A DNA stretch of 64,000 nt. Origin: Opitutus sp. Lineage in GTDB: Bacteria > Verrucomicrobiota > Verrucomicrobiia > Opitutales > Opitutaceae. Both the position numbers and the translations under genes were made by a program. Of this stretch, positions 38,395 to 48,750 are shown in pieces. Numbering within the stretch: the stretch's first letter is position 1; every line of letters begins with the position of its first letter. Below the pieces are notes generated by a model, which saw only the letters and a list, made by a program, of their open reading frames with translations, searched no databases and was not told the DNA's origin. Location of the stretch: NCBI GenBank assembly GCA_009695305.1, contig SIBG01000001.1:1-64000 (forward strand), written 5' to 3'.

Positions 38395-39567
38395 TCAGCG
38401 GTCGACCTCGCCGAGGACGATGTCGACGGAGCCGAGAATGATCACGGCATCGGCGACGGTTTGGCCGAGGCACATGTCCTCGAGGATCGTGAGGTTGATG
38501 AACGATGGCGGACGGATGCGGTAGCGGTAGGGATTGGGGCTGCCGTCGCTGATGAGAAAGAAACCGATCTCGCCCTTCGGACCCTCGATTCGGCCGTAGG
38601 CTTCGCCGGCTTTGGGGCGGAAGCCGCGGAGTTTCGCCTTCGGGTCCATGATCGGGCCGGCCGGAATGCCGGCAAGCGCCTGCGAGAGGATTTTGATCGA
38701 CTCGCGCATTTCGAGGACGCGGATCATGTAGCGGTCGTAGACATCGCCGTGGTCGCCCAGCGGCACACGGAAATCGAAACGCGGGTAGACGCCGTAGCCG
38801 TCCACCTTGCGCAGGTCGTAGTTTACGCCGGTCGCGCGGAGCATCGGACCGGTGACGCCGGCGCTGATCGCGAGCGCGGGCGAGAGCCGGCCGACGCCCT
38901 GTGTGCGGGCCATGATGATTTCGTTACCCGTGAGCAACGTCTCAAACTCGTCGAGAAACGCCCCGTAGCCGTCGGTGAGTTTTTTCGCGCCGTCGAGCCA
39001 GTCGGCGGACGGATCGACGCGGCAGCCGCCGAAGCGCTGGTAGTTGCACATCATCCGTGAGCCACTGAGCGATTCGAAGAGGTCGAGGATTTTTTCGCGC
39101 TCGCGGAAGGCATACATCAGGGGAGTGCCGCTGCATCCGCAGTCCTGCATGAGGAAGCCGGCCAGGCAGGTGTGATTCAGGAGGCGCGTGAGCTCGGCGA
39201 GGATCACCCGCACATATTCGGCGCGTTCGGGCACGGGCTGGCCGGCGAGTTTTTCGACGGCGAGGGCGTAGGCCCAGTTGTTCGTCATCGACGACAGGTA
39301 ATCGAGCCGGTCGGTGTAGGGCATCGACCCGAGATAAGAGGTGTTCTCACCGAGTTTTTCGTGATTGCGGTGCAGATAACCGAACACCGGTTTGAGCTTC
39401 ACGATGGTCTCGCCGTCGAGCGTAACGATCATCCGAAACACGCCGTGCGTGGAGGGATGATGCGGCCCCATCGAGACCTCGAGGAGATCGCCGTGAAATT
39501 CATCGTGCACCGCACGGACGTGCGAGCCGCCCGGCGAGCCCAGTGAGGAGAGATCCGAAACGCTCAT
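38395..39567 (-). CDS. nuoD: NADH-quinone oxidoreductase subunit D
   Basis: A 390-residue hydrogenase-like subunit lining the quinone site. Blocks: [51 protein letters not shown] and the C-terminal [19 protein letters not shown] and DIVLGEVDR. The ATG at 39567 overlaps the nuoC stop; the frame is open further upstream. After this gene the usual nuoE, nuoF and nuoG are absent and a 142-bp repeat follows. Confidence 0.95.
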   Translation of the reverse strand: MSVSDLSSLGSPGGSHVRAVHDEFHGDLLEVSMGPHHPSTHGVFRMIVTLDGETIVKLKPVFGYLHRNHEKLGENTSYLGSMPYTDRLDYLSSMTNNWAYALAVEKLAGQPVPERAEYVRVILAELTRLLNHTCLAGFLMQDCGCSGTPLMYAFREREKILDLFESLSGSRMMCNYQRFGGCRVDPSADWLDGAKKLTDGYGAFLDEFETLLTGNEIIMARTQGVGRLSPALAISAGVTGPMLRATGVNYDLRKVDGYGVYPRFDFRVPLGDHGDVYDRYMIRVLEMRESIKILSQALAGIPAGPIMDPKAKLRGFRPKAGEAYGRIEGPKGEIGFFLISDGSPNPYRYRIRPPSFINLTILEDMCLGQTVADAVIILGSVDIVLGEVDR

Positions 39568-40235
39568 GGTTTGGCTCCTTCCGCTGCGGGCACCGCGGCC
39601 ACCGAAGGCGCGGGGTAGTGCGCCTTGGCTTTCTCCAACACCGCGCCGTGCGGCGTGGGCTCCCACTCGTAATCATCGGGCTCGACGTAGTCGCGGCGCA
39701 TCGGGTGGTCTTTGAAAGCGTCCCACATCAAAATGCGGCGCAGGTCGGGATGCCCCTCGAAAACGACGCCGTAGAGATCAAACACTTCACGCTCCTGAAA
39801 CTCACACGCGCGCCACACGGGCGTGAGCGAGGGGACGGTGCTCTGATCTGTGCGATTGCCGGTGCGCAGTCGGAGCACCACCGGTCCGTGGCGCAGCGCG
39901 ATCGAGTAGAGATGGTAGACAACCTCCAAGCAGCCGGGCTGGATGCGCTTGGTCTTTAGCTCCACGACCTTGGCTGGGCCGCCGGCCGGATCGGGGACGG
40001 TGGATTTTGTCGTCTCGATGATTTCCTTTTCCGGCCAGTCGATACCGGTGACATTGGAGCACTGGTCGAGCTTCAGGTTGGCGTCGTCGCGCAGAAATTC
40101 GGCGATGGCGCGTGCGTGGGCCGCACCGAGGAGCAGCGAGTGCTGCGCGGCCACGCCGGGATTCGTGACGACAGAAATCTCCGCGCCGGGAAACTGGGCG
40201 AGCAGGCGGTCGCGAATCTGTTCGGCGGACTCCAT
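39564..40235 (-). CDS. nuoC: NADH-quinone oxidoreductase subunit C
   Basis: A 223-residue subunit. The 30-kDa signature is present as [20 protein letters not shown] then [19 protein letters not shown]. An N-terminal [13 protein letters not shown] matches the family start. Alanine-rich tail. It starts 6 bases after nuoB and is not fused to nuoD. Confidence 0.94.
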   Translation of the reverse strand: MESAEQIRDRLLAQFPGAEISVVTNPGVAAQHSLLLGAAHARAIAEFLRDDANLKLDQCSNVTGIDWPEKEIIETTKSTVPDPAGGPAKVVELKTKRIQPGCLEVVYHLYSIALRHGPVVLRLRTGNRTDQSTVPSLTPVWRACEFQEREVFDLYGVVFEGHPDLRRILMWDAFKDHPMRRDYVEPDDYEWEPTPHGAVLEKAKAHYPAPSVAAVPAAEGAKP

Positions 40236-40241
40236 GGTGCT

Positions 40242-40904
40242 TCAGGCCTTTTCGGATCGAACGAGGGTCGGAGCGGTCCAGACTTCCGGGTTCGCGGGCG
40301 GCTCAAGGTCGTGCTCGCCGAATTCGGGCACCGGGCAGTCGCACTTAAGGTCGGCCCGCAGGTGGCGCGGCGCGTCGGGACCGGAAATCTTAAACCCTTG
40401 AATTTTCTTCTGCAGCTCCAGGAGACCATGGAGGAGCGCTTCGGGCCGCGGCGGGCAGCCGGGGATATAGATGTCGACCGGGATGAAACGATCGATGCCT
40501 TTGAGGACGTTATAGCCCTGCTTGAACGGACCGCCGGAAATCGCGCAGGCGCCCATCGCGATGCAATATTTGGGCTCAGGCATCTGGTTCCAGAGGCGGA
40601 TGACCTGCGGAGCCATTTTTTTCGTGACCGTGCCGGAGACAATCAGCAGGTCCGCCTGGCGCGGCGAGGGGCGAAACACCTCTGAGCCGAAACGCGCAAT
40701 ATCGAAGCGCGCCATGGAGGCGGCGATCATCTCGATCGCGCAGCAGGCGAGGCCGAAATTAAGTGGCCAGACCGAGTGACTGTTACCCCAGGTGTAGAGC
40801 TCTTGCAGGCTCGTAAGCAAAATGCCCTGGCGGCGGAGCTCATCGCGCTCGGCATCGGTGACGGCAGGCGGGGGCGGGGTGGACGCGGTGACTTGGTCGC
40901 TCAT
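40242..40904 (-). CDS. nuoB: NADH-quinone oxidoreductase subunit B
   Basis: A 220-residue subunit holding terminal cluster N2. Cluster cysteines are visible in [28 protein letters not shown] and [20 protein letters not shown] at 40904 is used although the frame continues upstream to 40946. It follows nuoA by 5 bases. Confidence 0.95.
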   Translation of the reverse strand: MSDQVTASTPPPPAVTDAERDELRRQGILLTSLQELYTWGNSHSVWPLNFGLACCAIEMIAASMARFDIARFGSEVFRPSPRQADLLIVSGTVTKKMAPQVIRLWNQMPEPKYCIAMGACAISGGPFKQGYNVLKGIDRFIPVDIYIPGCPPRPEALLHGLLELQKKIQGFKISGPDAPRHLRADLKCDCPVPEFGEHDLEPPANPEVWTAPTLVRSEKA

Positions 40905-40909
40905 GCGGC

Positions 40910-41290
40910 TTATTTCCACTCCAGATGACCGCGGTGCCAAGCCCACACGAGGCCCTCGGCGAGCAGCAAGATGAAGACGAGCATGGCGACGAGTGCGCCG
41001 GCCGGCAGCGTCGTAAAAGTGACGGCGAAGGGGAGGAGAAACAGCACCTCGACGTCAAAAATCAGAAACAGAATCGCATAGAGATAATAATGCGCCTTAA
41101 ACTGAATCCACGAGTCACCGGTGGGGGCGACGCCGCATTCATAAACGTCGTTCTTGGTGGCGCTGGGTTTTGGTGGCTGGAAGAAGCGGAACCACAGTTG
41201 CGCCACCGCCAGCAACAGCAGCGGAAACGCGATCGCCACCAAGGCAAAGAGGGCAAGAAACGCGTAAGGATGGGCGCTGGGAAGAGTCAC
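40910..41290 (-). CDS. nuoA: NADH-quinone oxidoreductase subunit A
   Basis: A 126-residue membrane subunit with three helices; the key loop reads [16 protein letters not shown] and is followed by [19 protein letters not shown]. It is the first gene of the operon. The only available start is GTG at 41290. A strong AGGAG lies almost directly against it, closer than usual. The operon promoter should be in 41291-41436, which is locally AT-rich near the gene. Confidence 0.92.
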   Translation of the reverse strand: MTLPSAHPYAFLALFALVAIAFPLLLLAVAQLWFRFFQPPKPSATKNDVYECGVAPTGDSWIQFKAHYYLYAILFLIFDVEVLFLLPFAVTFTTLPAGALVAMLVFILLLAEGLVWAWHRGHLEWK

Positions 41291-41436
41291 GCTCCTAGGA
41301 TTACAATAAACGACGGCGCGTTACTCAATGTTTCTTGGCGGAAGTAGCGCATTATTTGTTGCGCATGCTTTGTGGGCGACTGGTCCGGGCGCCGGCTGAT
41401 CCCGGCGTGGTCGATCCCTGCCATGGAACGCCGGGT

Positions 41437-42036
41437 TCAGCCCGCGCGGGCGCGCGCCTGGTGCAGAATCTCCAGCAGCGTGGCGAAGTCCTCATCGCGG
41501 GTGCGGCTTTCGATGCGGTGGTCAAATTTCGCCGCTTCACGCAGCTCGCGCTCGGCCGTCCTCATGCGGCCGGCGATCTCGGCCTCATCGTCGCGGGCCC
41601 GTCCGCGCATCCGGGCAACCAGGCGCTCGTGATCCACCACGATAAACACCGTCGTCATCCGGCGGGCGAGCAGCGGGCTCGCCGCGGCGGCGCGGCGAAA
41701 ACTCTCCACGCCCTGCACATCGAGGCTGATCACGAGGCTCTGGCCGCGGGCCAGTGGCTCGAGCACACTCGAGGCGAGCGTGCCGTAGCGGCGCTGACCA
41801 TGGACCCACGCCCATTCGAGGAATTCGCCCGCGGCGATCTTCTGGTCGAACTGCCCGGGGGTGAGAAAATGGTAGTGCACGCCGTCGACCTCGTCCGTCC
41901 GCGAGGCCCGCGTGGTCGTCGTGACCACCCGGGCGAAATCGGGCACCTCGTGCACGAGCCGGTCGCACAGGGTGCTCTTGCCGGAGCCGGCGGGGCCGGC
42001 AATGACGAGGAGGACAGGGGTGGCGGGCGCGGGCAT
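41437..42036 (-). CDS. gmk: Guanylate kinase
   Basis: A 199-residue kinase phosphorylating GMP with ATP. P-loop GPAGSGKSTL, GMP-binding TTTTRASRTDEVDGVHYHFL, EFLEWAWVHGQRRYGT and the lid region MRGRARDDEAEIAGRM are visible. It ends in an Ala/Arg tail. It is upstream of the nuo operon on the same strand with a gap of 146 bases. Confidence 0.94.
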   Translation of the reverse strand: MPAPATPVLLVIAGPAGSGKSTLCDRLVHEVPDFARVVTTTTRASRTDEVDGVHYHFLTPGQFDQKIAAGEFLEWAWVHGQRRYGTLASSVLEPLARGQSLVISLDVQGVESFRRAAAASPLLARRMTTVFIVVDHERLVARMRGRARDDEAEIAGRMRTAERELREAAKFDHRIESRTRDEDFATLLEILHQARARAG

Positions 42037-42047
42037 CGCGGCGATTC

Positions 42048-42584
42048 TCAGTAGGTGAAAGCCACGAGCGCCAGCAGCAGGCCGTAGCCCGTCAGCGCGC
42101 CCCCGACGGCGCGCCCCCGGCCAGGCCGGGCAAAGAGCCAGCTGTTAAAATCCCGCAGGCGCCAGGGCTGGGCGCCGAGCCAGATGGCCAGCGCGATCGC
42201 CAGATAAACCAGACCGACCATGAGTAGCCGTTGCCGAGGCTCCTCCAGGTAGGCGGCCATGAGCAGCGGCCAGGCGCCGACGAGCGCGAGCACACACCCG
42301 CCGCGCACGGCGAGGAAATCAGGCACACATTTGAACGACAGCACCGCAATGGCGGCAAAGGCGATGAAGAGCAGCGTGCGGTAATCGCCGAAATCCGCGG
42401 GCGAGAGATGCCAGATGAGGTGGAGAAACCACGCCGCGCCCGCGCCAAAGAAAACATACGCCGCCCGCGTCGAGCGCGGGAACGCCTTCAGCACGGCGAC
42501 AAAGCCGGAATGGTTGAGTAGCAGCGGCACGCCGAGCGCGAGGAGCAGCAGGCCGGGAAGGAGAGTGGCGAGGGAAAGCGACAT
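42048..42584 (-). CDS. Hypothetical polytopic membrane protein
   Basis: A 178-residue protein that is mostly hydrophobic, with about six membrane helices (TLLPGLLLLALGVPLLL, AYVFFGAGAAWFLHLIW, TLLFIAFAAIAVLSF, and three more). I do not recognise the family. It precedes gmk on the same strand, 11 bases away, so cotranscription is likely. Just upstream (42593-42620) is a short run of degenerate GAGTTGR heptamers. Confidence 0.65.
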   Translation of the reverse strand: MSLSLATLLPGLLLLALGVPLLLNHSGFVAVLKAFPRSTRAAYVFFGAGAAWFLHLIWHLSPADFGDYRTLLFIAFAAIAVLSFKCVPDFLAVRGGCVLALVGAWPLLMAAYLEEPRQRLLMVGLVYLAIALAIWLGAQPWRLRDFNSWLFARPGRGRAVGGALTGYGLLLALVAFTY

Positions 42585-42665
42585 CAGAAAAACTGAGAGT
42601 TGGGAGTTGAGGGTTGAGTGTCGAGTCGCGGATGCAGGTGGCGTGTTGTTCGCAATTTTCCGCGC

Positions 42666-44027
<1,362 letters not shown>

Positions 44028-44138
44028 CTAGAGCGAGGTGTCTAACTACCCTGCCCTTCCGCCCGGTCAACGTGGATTCCCCTCAACAGTCTCGCCTCGG
44101 TGCGGCGAAGGGCACAGGTTTCGCCGGTCGATGCTGTC

Positions 44139-45116
44139 ATGAAACCCCGCGCGCGTTGGATTCTCGTTCTGGCCGGCTGTGCCCTCACCGCGGGTGCACA
44201 GACACCGCCGGCCGCGCCAGCGACGCCGCCAGCGAATGCGGATGAACTCTTCAAGCTTGGCCAGCAACTCTTCGACCAGCTCGCTCCGGCGGAAATCAAG
44301 GCGCAGTTCGAATTTCCCTCGAAGGAACAGTGGGACGCGTTCGCCGTCCGCCTCCAGCATGCGCTGGAAAACGACTCGCTCGCGGAACTCGCCGCGTTCG
44401 AACCCGAAGCGCGCGCCGCGCTCACCGCGCTTCGCACGCTGTCCGGCTACGAATACTACGCCGACTGGCTGGAGCAACGCCTGGATGAAATCGAAGTGGC
44501 GCAGCAACTCACAGTCGGCGCACCTCGACCGAAAATTCCCCCACTGCCAGCACAGCCTGTCCCCGGTCCTGCCGGCCGCCCACCGCACTACGATCTCTGG
44601 CGCGCGCGGGTGAGCGCACGACCGTTGCCCGCCCGCGCGGCGGCGCTCATGCCCCGGCTGCGTGCGGCATTCACGGCCGAGGGCGTGCCGCCCGAGCTGG
44701 CGTGGCTGGCCGAGGCGGAGTCCTCGCTCAATCCCGCGGCCCGCAGCCCCGTCGGGGCGAAGGGGCTTTTTCAGTTCATGCCCGCCACGGCCGAGTCGCT
44801 CGGACTCAGCACGCTGCTCCCCGACGAGCGCACCGACCCCGAAAAATCCGCCCGCGCGGCCGCACGCCACCTGCGTGCGCTCCACGGAAGATTCGGCGAT
44901 TGGCCGCTCGCCCTCGCCGCCTACAACGCCGGGGAGGGCCGCGTGAGCCGCGCCCTGACCGCGCGGCGCGCCCGTGATTTCGCTGGCGTCGCCGACGCGC
45001 TGCCCGCCGAAACGCGCATGTATGTGCCGAAGGTCTGCGCCCTGGTGGCGTATCGCACCGGGGTGCTGCCCGAGAAAATCCCACCGCCGCGGGCGGGCGG
45101 GCACCTCTCGCGATAG
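44139..45116 (+). CDS. Lytic transglycosylase, predicted lipoprotein
   Basis: A 325-residue peptidoglycan-cleaving enzyme. ATG 44139 gives MKPRARWILVLAGCALTAG with an LAGC lipobox, Cys14, pointing to a lipid-anchored envelope protein. The SLT domain lies in the C-terminal half: PPELAWLAEAESSLNPAARS holds the catalytic Glu, then GAKGLFQFMPATAESLGL, DERTDPEKSARAAARHLRAL and ALAAYNAGEGRVSRAL. The first 150 residues are helical with no recognised domain. The frame extends upstream to 44100. Confidence 0.88.
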   Translation: MKPRARWILVLAGCALTAGAQTPPAAPATPPANADELFKLGQQLFDQLAPAEIKAQFEFPSKEQWDAFAVRLQHALENDSLAELAAFEPEARAALTALRTLSGYEYYADWLEQRLDEIEVAQQLTVGAPRPKIPPLPAQPVPGPAGRPPHYDLWRARVSARPLPARAAALMPRLRAAFTAEGVPPELAWLAEAESSLNPAARSPVGAKGLFQFMPATAESLGLSTLLPDERTDPEKSARAAARHLRALHGRFGDWPLALAAYNAGEGRVSRALTARRARDFAGVADALPAETRMYVPKVCALVAYRTGVLPEKIPPPRAGGHLSR

Positions 45117-45160
45117 GATTTCTGGTCGCCAGCGCCGCGCGCGGCGCTTTGCTCGGAGGC

Positions 45161-46519
45161 ATGGGATTTTTTGATCGTCTCGCTGGAAAGAAACTCACAC
45201 CACCCGCCACTCCGGCTGCCACGCCGCAGGCTGAGGTCGCCGCGGCGACCGCCGCCGCGGGCGGCGTGCTGCCCCGTCTCACGCTGGCGCGGGAAAAGCT
45301 CGACGCCAAAGACCTGCCCGCCGCGCTCTCGATTTACGAAGAAGTGCTCGCGGCGTCCGGCGACCGCGCCGATGTGCTCGTCACGATCTCCGGCGACCTT
45401 GGCTCCAGTGGCCACGTGGGTGAAATTATCGAGCTGATCGCGCCGCGCTACGACGCCGATCTGCACGGCCCGGCCACCGGCCTCAACCTGCTCCAGGCCT
45501 ACCTCGCCACGCGCAACGCCGACGCCGCGCAGCATGTGCTCGATATTCTCTTCGGCCTCAACCGCCCCGAGCTCGAAGAGCGGCTCCACGGGTTTTCCAA
45601 CGCGATTGCCGAGCTCATCCACGATCGCCATTCGCCACTCGATCCGGGCGCGACCTCCAATATTCCCGTCGTGCCGAAGATCGGCCTCATCACCATTAGT
45701 AAACCGATCTGGTTCTACGGTCTCGAGCCACTCGCCGCGCAACTGCTTCCGCCCAAGGAGGGACGGCTGCGTCGGATCGCGTTCGTGCAACTCGCTCTCC
45801 CTGGTTACGCCGAGATCAGCGCGGCCATGCAGAAGCCAGAGGACGAATTAGGCCGGCTCACCCGCGGCCTGCCGCTCTGGCTGGCAGAGACGTTTTATTT
45901 TTCGGCGGCCTACGCGCCCGTGGCCGCCGTCGGCATCATGAAGCGACCCGGCGGGGACGATCATTACGCGCTCTTCGCGTCCGAGTGGACGACCGAAAAT
46001 CTGCAGCAGTTGATCGACGCCAACGAGGGCGGCTTCGACTATATCGTCACCGGCGCCCTGCGCGCGATGGCGGGCGACTACGAGGTGCTGCTGCGGCTGT
46101 GGGAGGTGAAAAAATTTCGCGAGCGCAAGACTTTCTCTGCGCGCTGGACGCCCGCCACGGCCGACGCCGCCCTGGCCCAACTGCAAGGCGAGGTCCGCGC
46201 TTTTATGGAGTGGTCGCCAGCGAGCGCCGCCCTGGCCTACTCGCCGCCCGTGCAACCCAGCACCTGGCTCGGCACGCTTGGGGCGTCGCTCAGTCTTTTT
46301 CTCGCAGAAAAAACCATTTTGCCAAAAACGCAGCTCGCGGCGCCGGCCGAGTCACTCGCGCACGCTGCGCACCGCGCCGCCACCAGCGAAATGGCGGCGC
46401 TGGCATTTCTGACGATGAACGCGCGGGCGGCAAAGCTCATCGATTCACCCGCGCCAGTTGGAGTCGCACTCGCGGCCTCGCCGTTGGTGACGCAGGCCCG
46501 TCAGGCCCTCGGCCTCTAG
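45161..46519 (+). CDS. Conserved hypothetical protein, soluble
   Basis: A 452-residue cytoplasmic protein starting MGFFDRLAGKKLTPP. A Thr/Pro/Ala-rich linker precedes an alpha-helical TPR-like region of about 100 residues (AREKLDAKDLPAALSIYEEV, LLQAYLATRNADAAQHVL), and then a mixed alpha/beta domain with IWFYGLEPLAAQLLPPKEGR and LPLWLAETFYFSAAYAPVAA. Function unknown. GGAGG lies directly before the ATG. It sits between the transglycosylase and aroF on the same strand. Confidence 0.75.
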   Translation: MGFFDRLAGKKLTPPATPAATPQAEVAAATAAAGGVLPRLTLAREKLDAKDLPAALSIYEEVLAASGDRADVLVTISGDLGSSGHVGEIIELIAPRYDADLHGPATGLNLLQAYLATRNADAAQHVLDILFGLNRPELEERLHGFSNAIAELIHDRHSPLDPGATSNIPVVPKIGLITISKPIWFYGLEPLAAQLLPPKEGRLRRIAFVQLALPGYAEISAAMQKPEDELGRLTRGLPLWLAETFYFSAAYAPVAAVGIMKRPGGDDHYALFASEWTTENLQQLIDANEGGFDYIVTGALRAMAGDYEVLLRLWEVKKFRERKTFSARWTPATADAALAQLQGEVRAFMEWSPASAALAYSPPVQPSTWLGTLGASLSLFLAEKTILPKTQLAAPAESLAHAAHRAATSEMAALAFLTMNARAAKLIDSPAPVGVALAASPLVTQARQALGL

Positions 46520-46539
46520 GCGGCCAGGTTTCGCGCCTC

Positions 46540-47595
46540 ATGCACCTGCCGACTTTCGACCTGCGCATCCGTGCGACCAAGCCGCTGGTGGCGCCGGCGG
46601 TGTTGGAGGATGAATGGCCGCTCTCCGATGTTGGCGCGTCCCTCATCGCCGGGGCGCGGCGCGAGATCGCCGGCGTGCTGAGCGGCGCCGACGATCGATT
46701 GCTCGTCGTGGTGGGGCCCTGCTCGATCCACGATCCGGCGGTCGCCCTCGAATACGCGCAGCTCCTCGCGCCCATCGCCCGGCGCTATGCGCCCGACCTG
46801 CTGGTGGTGATGCGCGTTTATTTTGAGAAGCCGCGCACCGTTGTCGGCTGGAAGGGGTTGATCAATGATCCTGGTCTCGACGGCAGTTTTCAAATCAACC
46901 ACGGCCTCCGGCTCGCGCGGCAGCTCATGCTCGAAATCGTCGCGTTGGGTTTGTCGGTCGGAACGGAGTTTCTCGACACCACGCTCGGCCAATATTACGC
47001 GGACCTGGTCGCGTGGGGTGCGATTGGCGCGCGGACGGTCGAGAGCCAGGTGCACCGTGAGCTTGCGTCCGGCCTCTCAATGCCGGTGGGTTTTAAGAAC
47101 CGCACCGACGGCGATGTGCAAGTGGCGGTCGACGCCATTCGCACGGCGCGCCACCCGCACTGGTTTCCTTCGCTGACGCGCGATGGCGCGCCCGCGATCA
47201 TGGGCACCGCGGGCAACGAGCACACGCACCTCGTGCTGCGCGGCGGCACGCGCGGACCGAATTTTGCCGGGGAACACATCCGCGCCGCGGCGGAGTTACT
47301 GGGAAAAAACGAGCTTCCGCCGCACCTGATGGTCGATTGTTCGCACGCGAACAGCGGCCGGGACCCCGCGCGCCAGCTCATTGTCGCCGCCGATCTTTGC
47401 GCGCAACTCGCCGCCGGTGAGCGCGCTCTCGCCGCCGTGATGATCGAGAGCAATCTGCTGGGTGGCACCCAGGATTATCAGACCCGCCCGCTGGTCCACG
47501 GTCGGAGCATCACCGATGCGTGCCTCGCGTGGGAGCAGACGCTTCCCGTGCTGGACCAATTCGCCGCAGCGGTGCGGGTGCGGCGCAAAAAGTAG
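46540..47595 (+). CDS. 3-deoxy-7-phosphoheptulonate synthase, class I
   Basis: A 351-residue enzyme (DAHP synthase) that condenses PEP and erythrose 4-phosphate at the head of the shikimate pathway. Conserved blocks: VVVGPCSIHDPAVALEYA, FEKPRTVVGWKGLINDPGLD, GTEFLDTTLGQYYADLVAW, VGFKNRTDGDVQVAVDAI, and the metal-binding MVDCSHANSGRDP. It is the AroF/AroG/AroH type; feedback specificity cannot be read. The stop codon TAG lies inside the GTAGGGCG of a palindromic repeat. Confidence 0.94.
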   Translation: MHLPTFDLRIRATKPLVAPAVLEDEWPLSDVGASLIAGARREIAGVLSGADDRLLVVVGPCSIHDPAVALEYAQLLAPIARRYAPDLLVVMRVYFEKPRTVVGWKGLINDPGLDGSFQINHGLRLARQLMLEIVALGLSVGTEFLDTTLGQYYADLVAWGAIGARTVESQVHRELASGLSMPVGFKNRTDGDVQVAVDAIRTARHPHWFPSLTRDGAPAIMGTAGNEHTHLVLRGGTRGPNFAGEHIRAAAELLGKNELPPHLMVDCSHANSGRDPARQLIVAADLCAQLAAGERALAAVMIESNLLGGTQDYQTRPLVHGRSITDACLAWEQTLPVLDQFAAAVRVRRKK

Positions 47596-47672
47596 GGCGG
47601 ACCATTTCATATTTGCTGACTCAGGGTGCGCGCACGGGAACGGCGCGTTCGGGATAACGCGCCCTACCCTAC
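47592..47672. repeat. REP-like elements between convergent aroF-type and rlmN-type genes
   Basis: A GTAGGGCG start at 47592 and an inverted unit at 47641-47672, whose hairpin is GGCGCGTT / AACGCGCC and which ends CTACCCTAC. Both gene stops overlap GTAG motifs. The first unit is truncated compared with other copies. Confidence 0.55.
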
Positions 47673-48737
47673 TGCGAGCTGTCCACAACCGGCCGCAATA
47701 TCGATTCCGCGTCGCTGGCGCACAGTGCTCGGTAGACCAAACTCGTCGGCCAGAATCCGCTGGAAGATTCGCGCCGCCTCGCTGCGGGTGGGCGCACCAG
47801 CGTAGCCCGCGGTCGGGTTGAGCGGAATGAGGTTCACCTGCGCCGGCAGCCCGTGGAGCAGCCGGCCGACCTCGCGCGCCTGCCCGGGCGAATCGTTTTT
47901 CCCCTCAATGAGCGTCCACTCGTAGAAAATCCGTCGACCGGTTTCCGTGCTGTAGGTGCGGCATGCGGCCATGAGCTCGTCGAGTGGCCATTTTTTGGCG
48001 ACCGGCACGAGCGCCACGCGCTCGGCCTGCGTGGCCGCGTGCAGCGAGACCGCGAGGCTGAGCGGGCGTTTTTCCTGGGCCAGCCGCAGGATGCCGGGCA
48101 CGACGCCGACCGTGCTGACCGTGATCCGTTCGCCCGCGAGCGCGAGACCGTTGGGATCGCGCAGGATGTCGATGGCGTGCATCACGGCGTCGTAATTGTG
48201 CAACGGCTCGCCCATGCCCATCAGCACGACGTTTCTGAGTCGCGCAGAAGTGTCACCCAATCGGTGACACTTTCCGGCGGGCGATTTTGGGCGGAGGGCG
48301 CGGGCGACGTGGACGGCTTGGGCGACGATCTCGCCGGGCGTGAGGTGCCGCGTGTAACCCATCTGGCCGGTGGCGCAAAAAACGCAGCCCATCGCGCAGC
48401 CGACCTGGCTGGAAACGCACGCGGTCACACGACCAGTGAAGCGCATGAGCACGGTCTCGATTTTTTCCTGGTCGGTGAGCGTGAGAAGATATTTCCGCGT
48501 GAAACCGTCCCGCGAATCCGTTTCGAGTGCCGTCGGCAGCACGCCGATTTGGGTTTCGCTCACGAGCCTTGCCCGCACCTTCGCCGGTAGGTCTGGCATC
48601 GCGGCGAACGAATCGGCGAGTTCAAGGTAGAGATAATTCCAGAGTCGCTCCGTGTGAAACGGGCTGAAGCCCCAGCGCACGAACCGCTGCCGCAGCTCCT
48701 CGCGCGTGAGGTCGTAGAGATTGAGCTGAGACGGCAT
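47664..48737 (-). CDS. rlmN: 23S rRNA (adenine(2503)-C(2))-methyltransferase
   Basis: A 357-residue radical-SAM methylase acting on 23S rRNA A2503, and possibly on tRNA. The cluster motif is GCAMGCVFCATGQMG. Other blocks: LRNVVLMGMGEPLHNYDAV, ITVSTVGVVPGI, LAVSLHAATQAERVALVPV, IFYEWTLIEGKNDS and a C-terminal RQRRGIDIAAGCGQL containing the catalytic cysteine. Between RALRPKSPAG and LRNVVLMG there is an extra segment, KCHRLGDTSA, coded by a perfect palindrome that I do not expect in the family. Start ATG 48737. Confidence 0.93.
   Translation of the reverse strand: MPSQLNLYDLTREELRQRFVRWGFSPFHTERLWNYLYLELADSFAAMPDLPAKVRARLVSETQIGVLPTALETDSRDGFTRKYLLTLTDQEKIETVLMRFTGRVTACVSSQVGCAMGCVFCATGQMGYTRHLTPGEIVAQAVHVARALRPKSPAGKCHRLGDTSARLRNVVLMGMGEPLHNYDAVMHAIDILRDPNGLALAGERITVSTVGVVPGILRLAQEKRPLSLAVSLHAATQAERVALVPVAKKWPLDELMAACRTYSTETGRRIFYEWTLIEGKNDSPGQAREVGRLLHGLPAQVNLIPLNPTAGYAGAPTRSEAARIFQRILADEFGLPSTVRQRRGIDIAAGCGQLAVG
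48248..48272. repeat. Perfect 10-bp palindrome inside rlmN coding sequence
   Basis: AAGTGTCACC at 48248-48257 and GGTGACACTT at 48263-48272, with a 5-base loop. It is in frame and encodes part of an extra peptide between two conserved RlmN blocks. Confidence 0.75.
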
Positions 48738-48750
48738 CGGTGGCCGCGGC

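Noticed and set aside
38228..38524. Small ORF reading through the 142-bp repeat (MGPIPRSLLRLGW)
   Set aside because: The same peptide appears in both repeat copies only because the DNA is identical; each then runs into unrelated sequence in another gene, so it is not a gene.
42593..42620. Degenerate GAGTTGR heptamer run
   Set aside because: Too short and imperfect to call a tandem repeat array or CRISPR.
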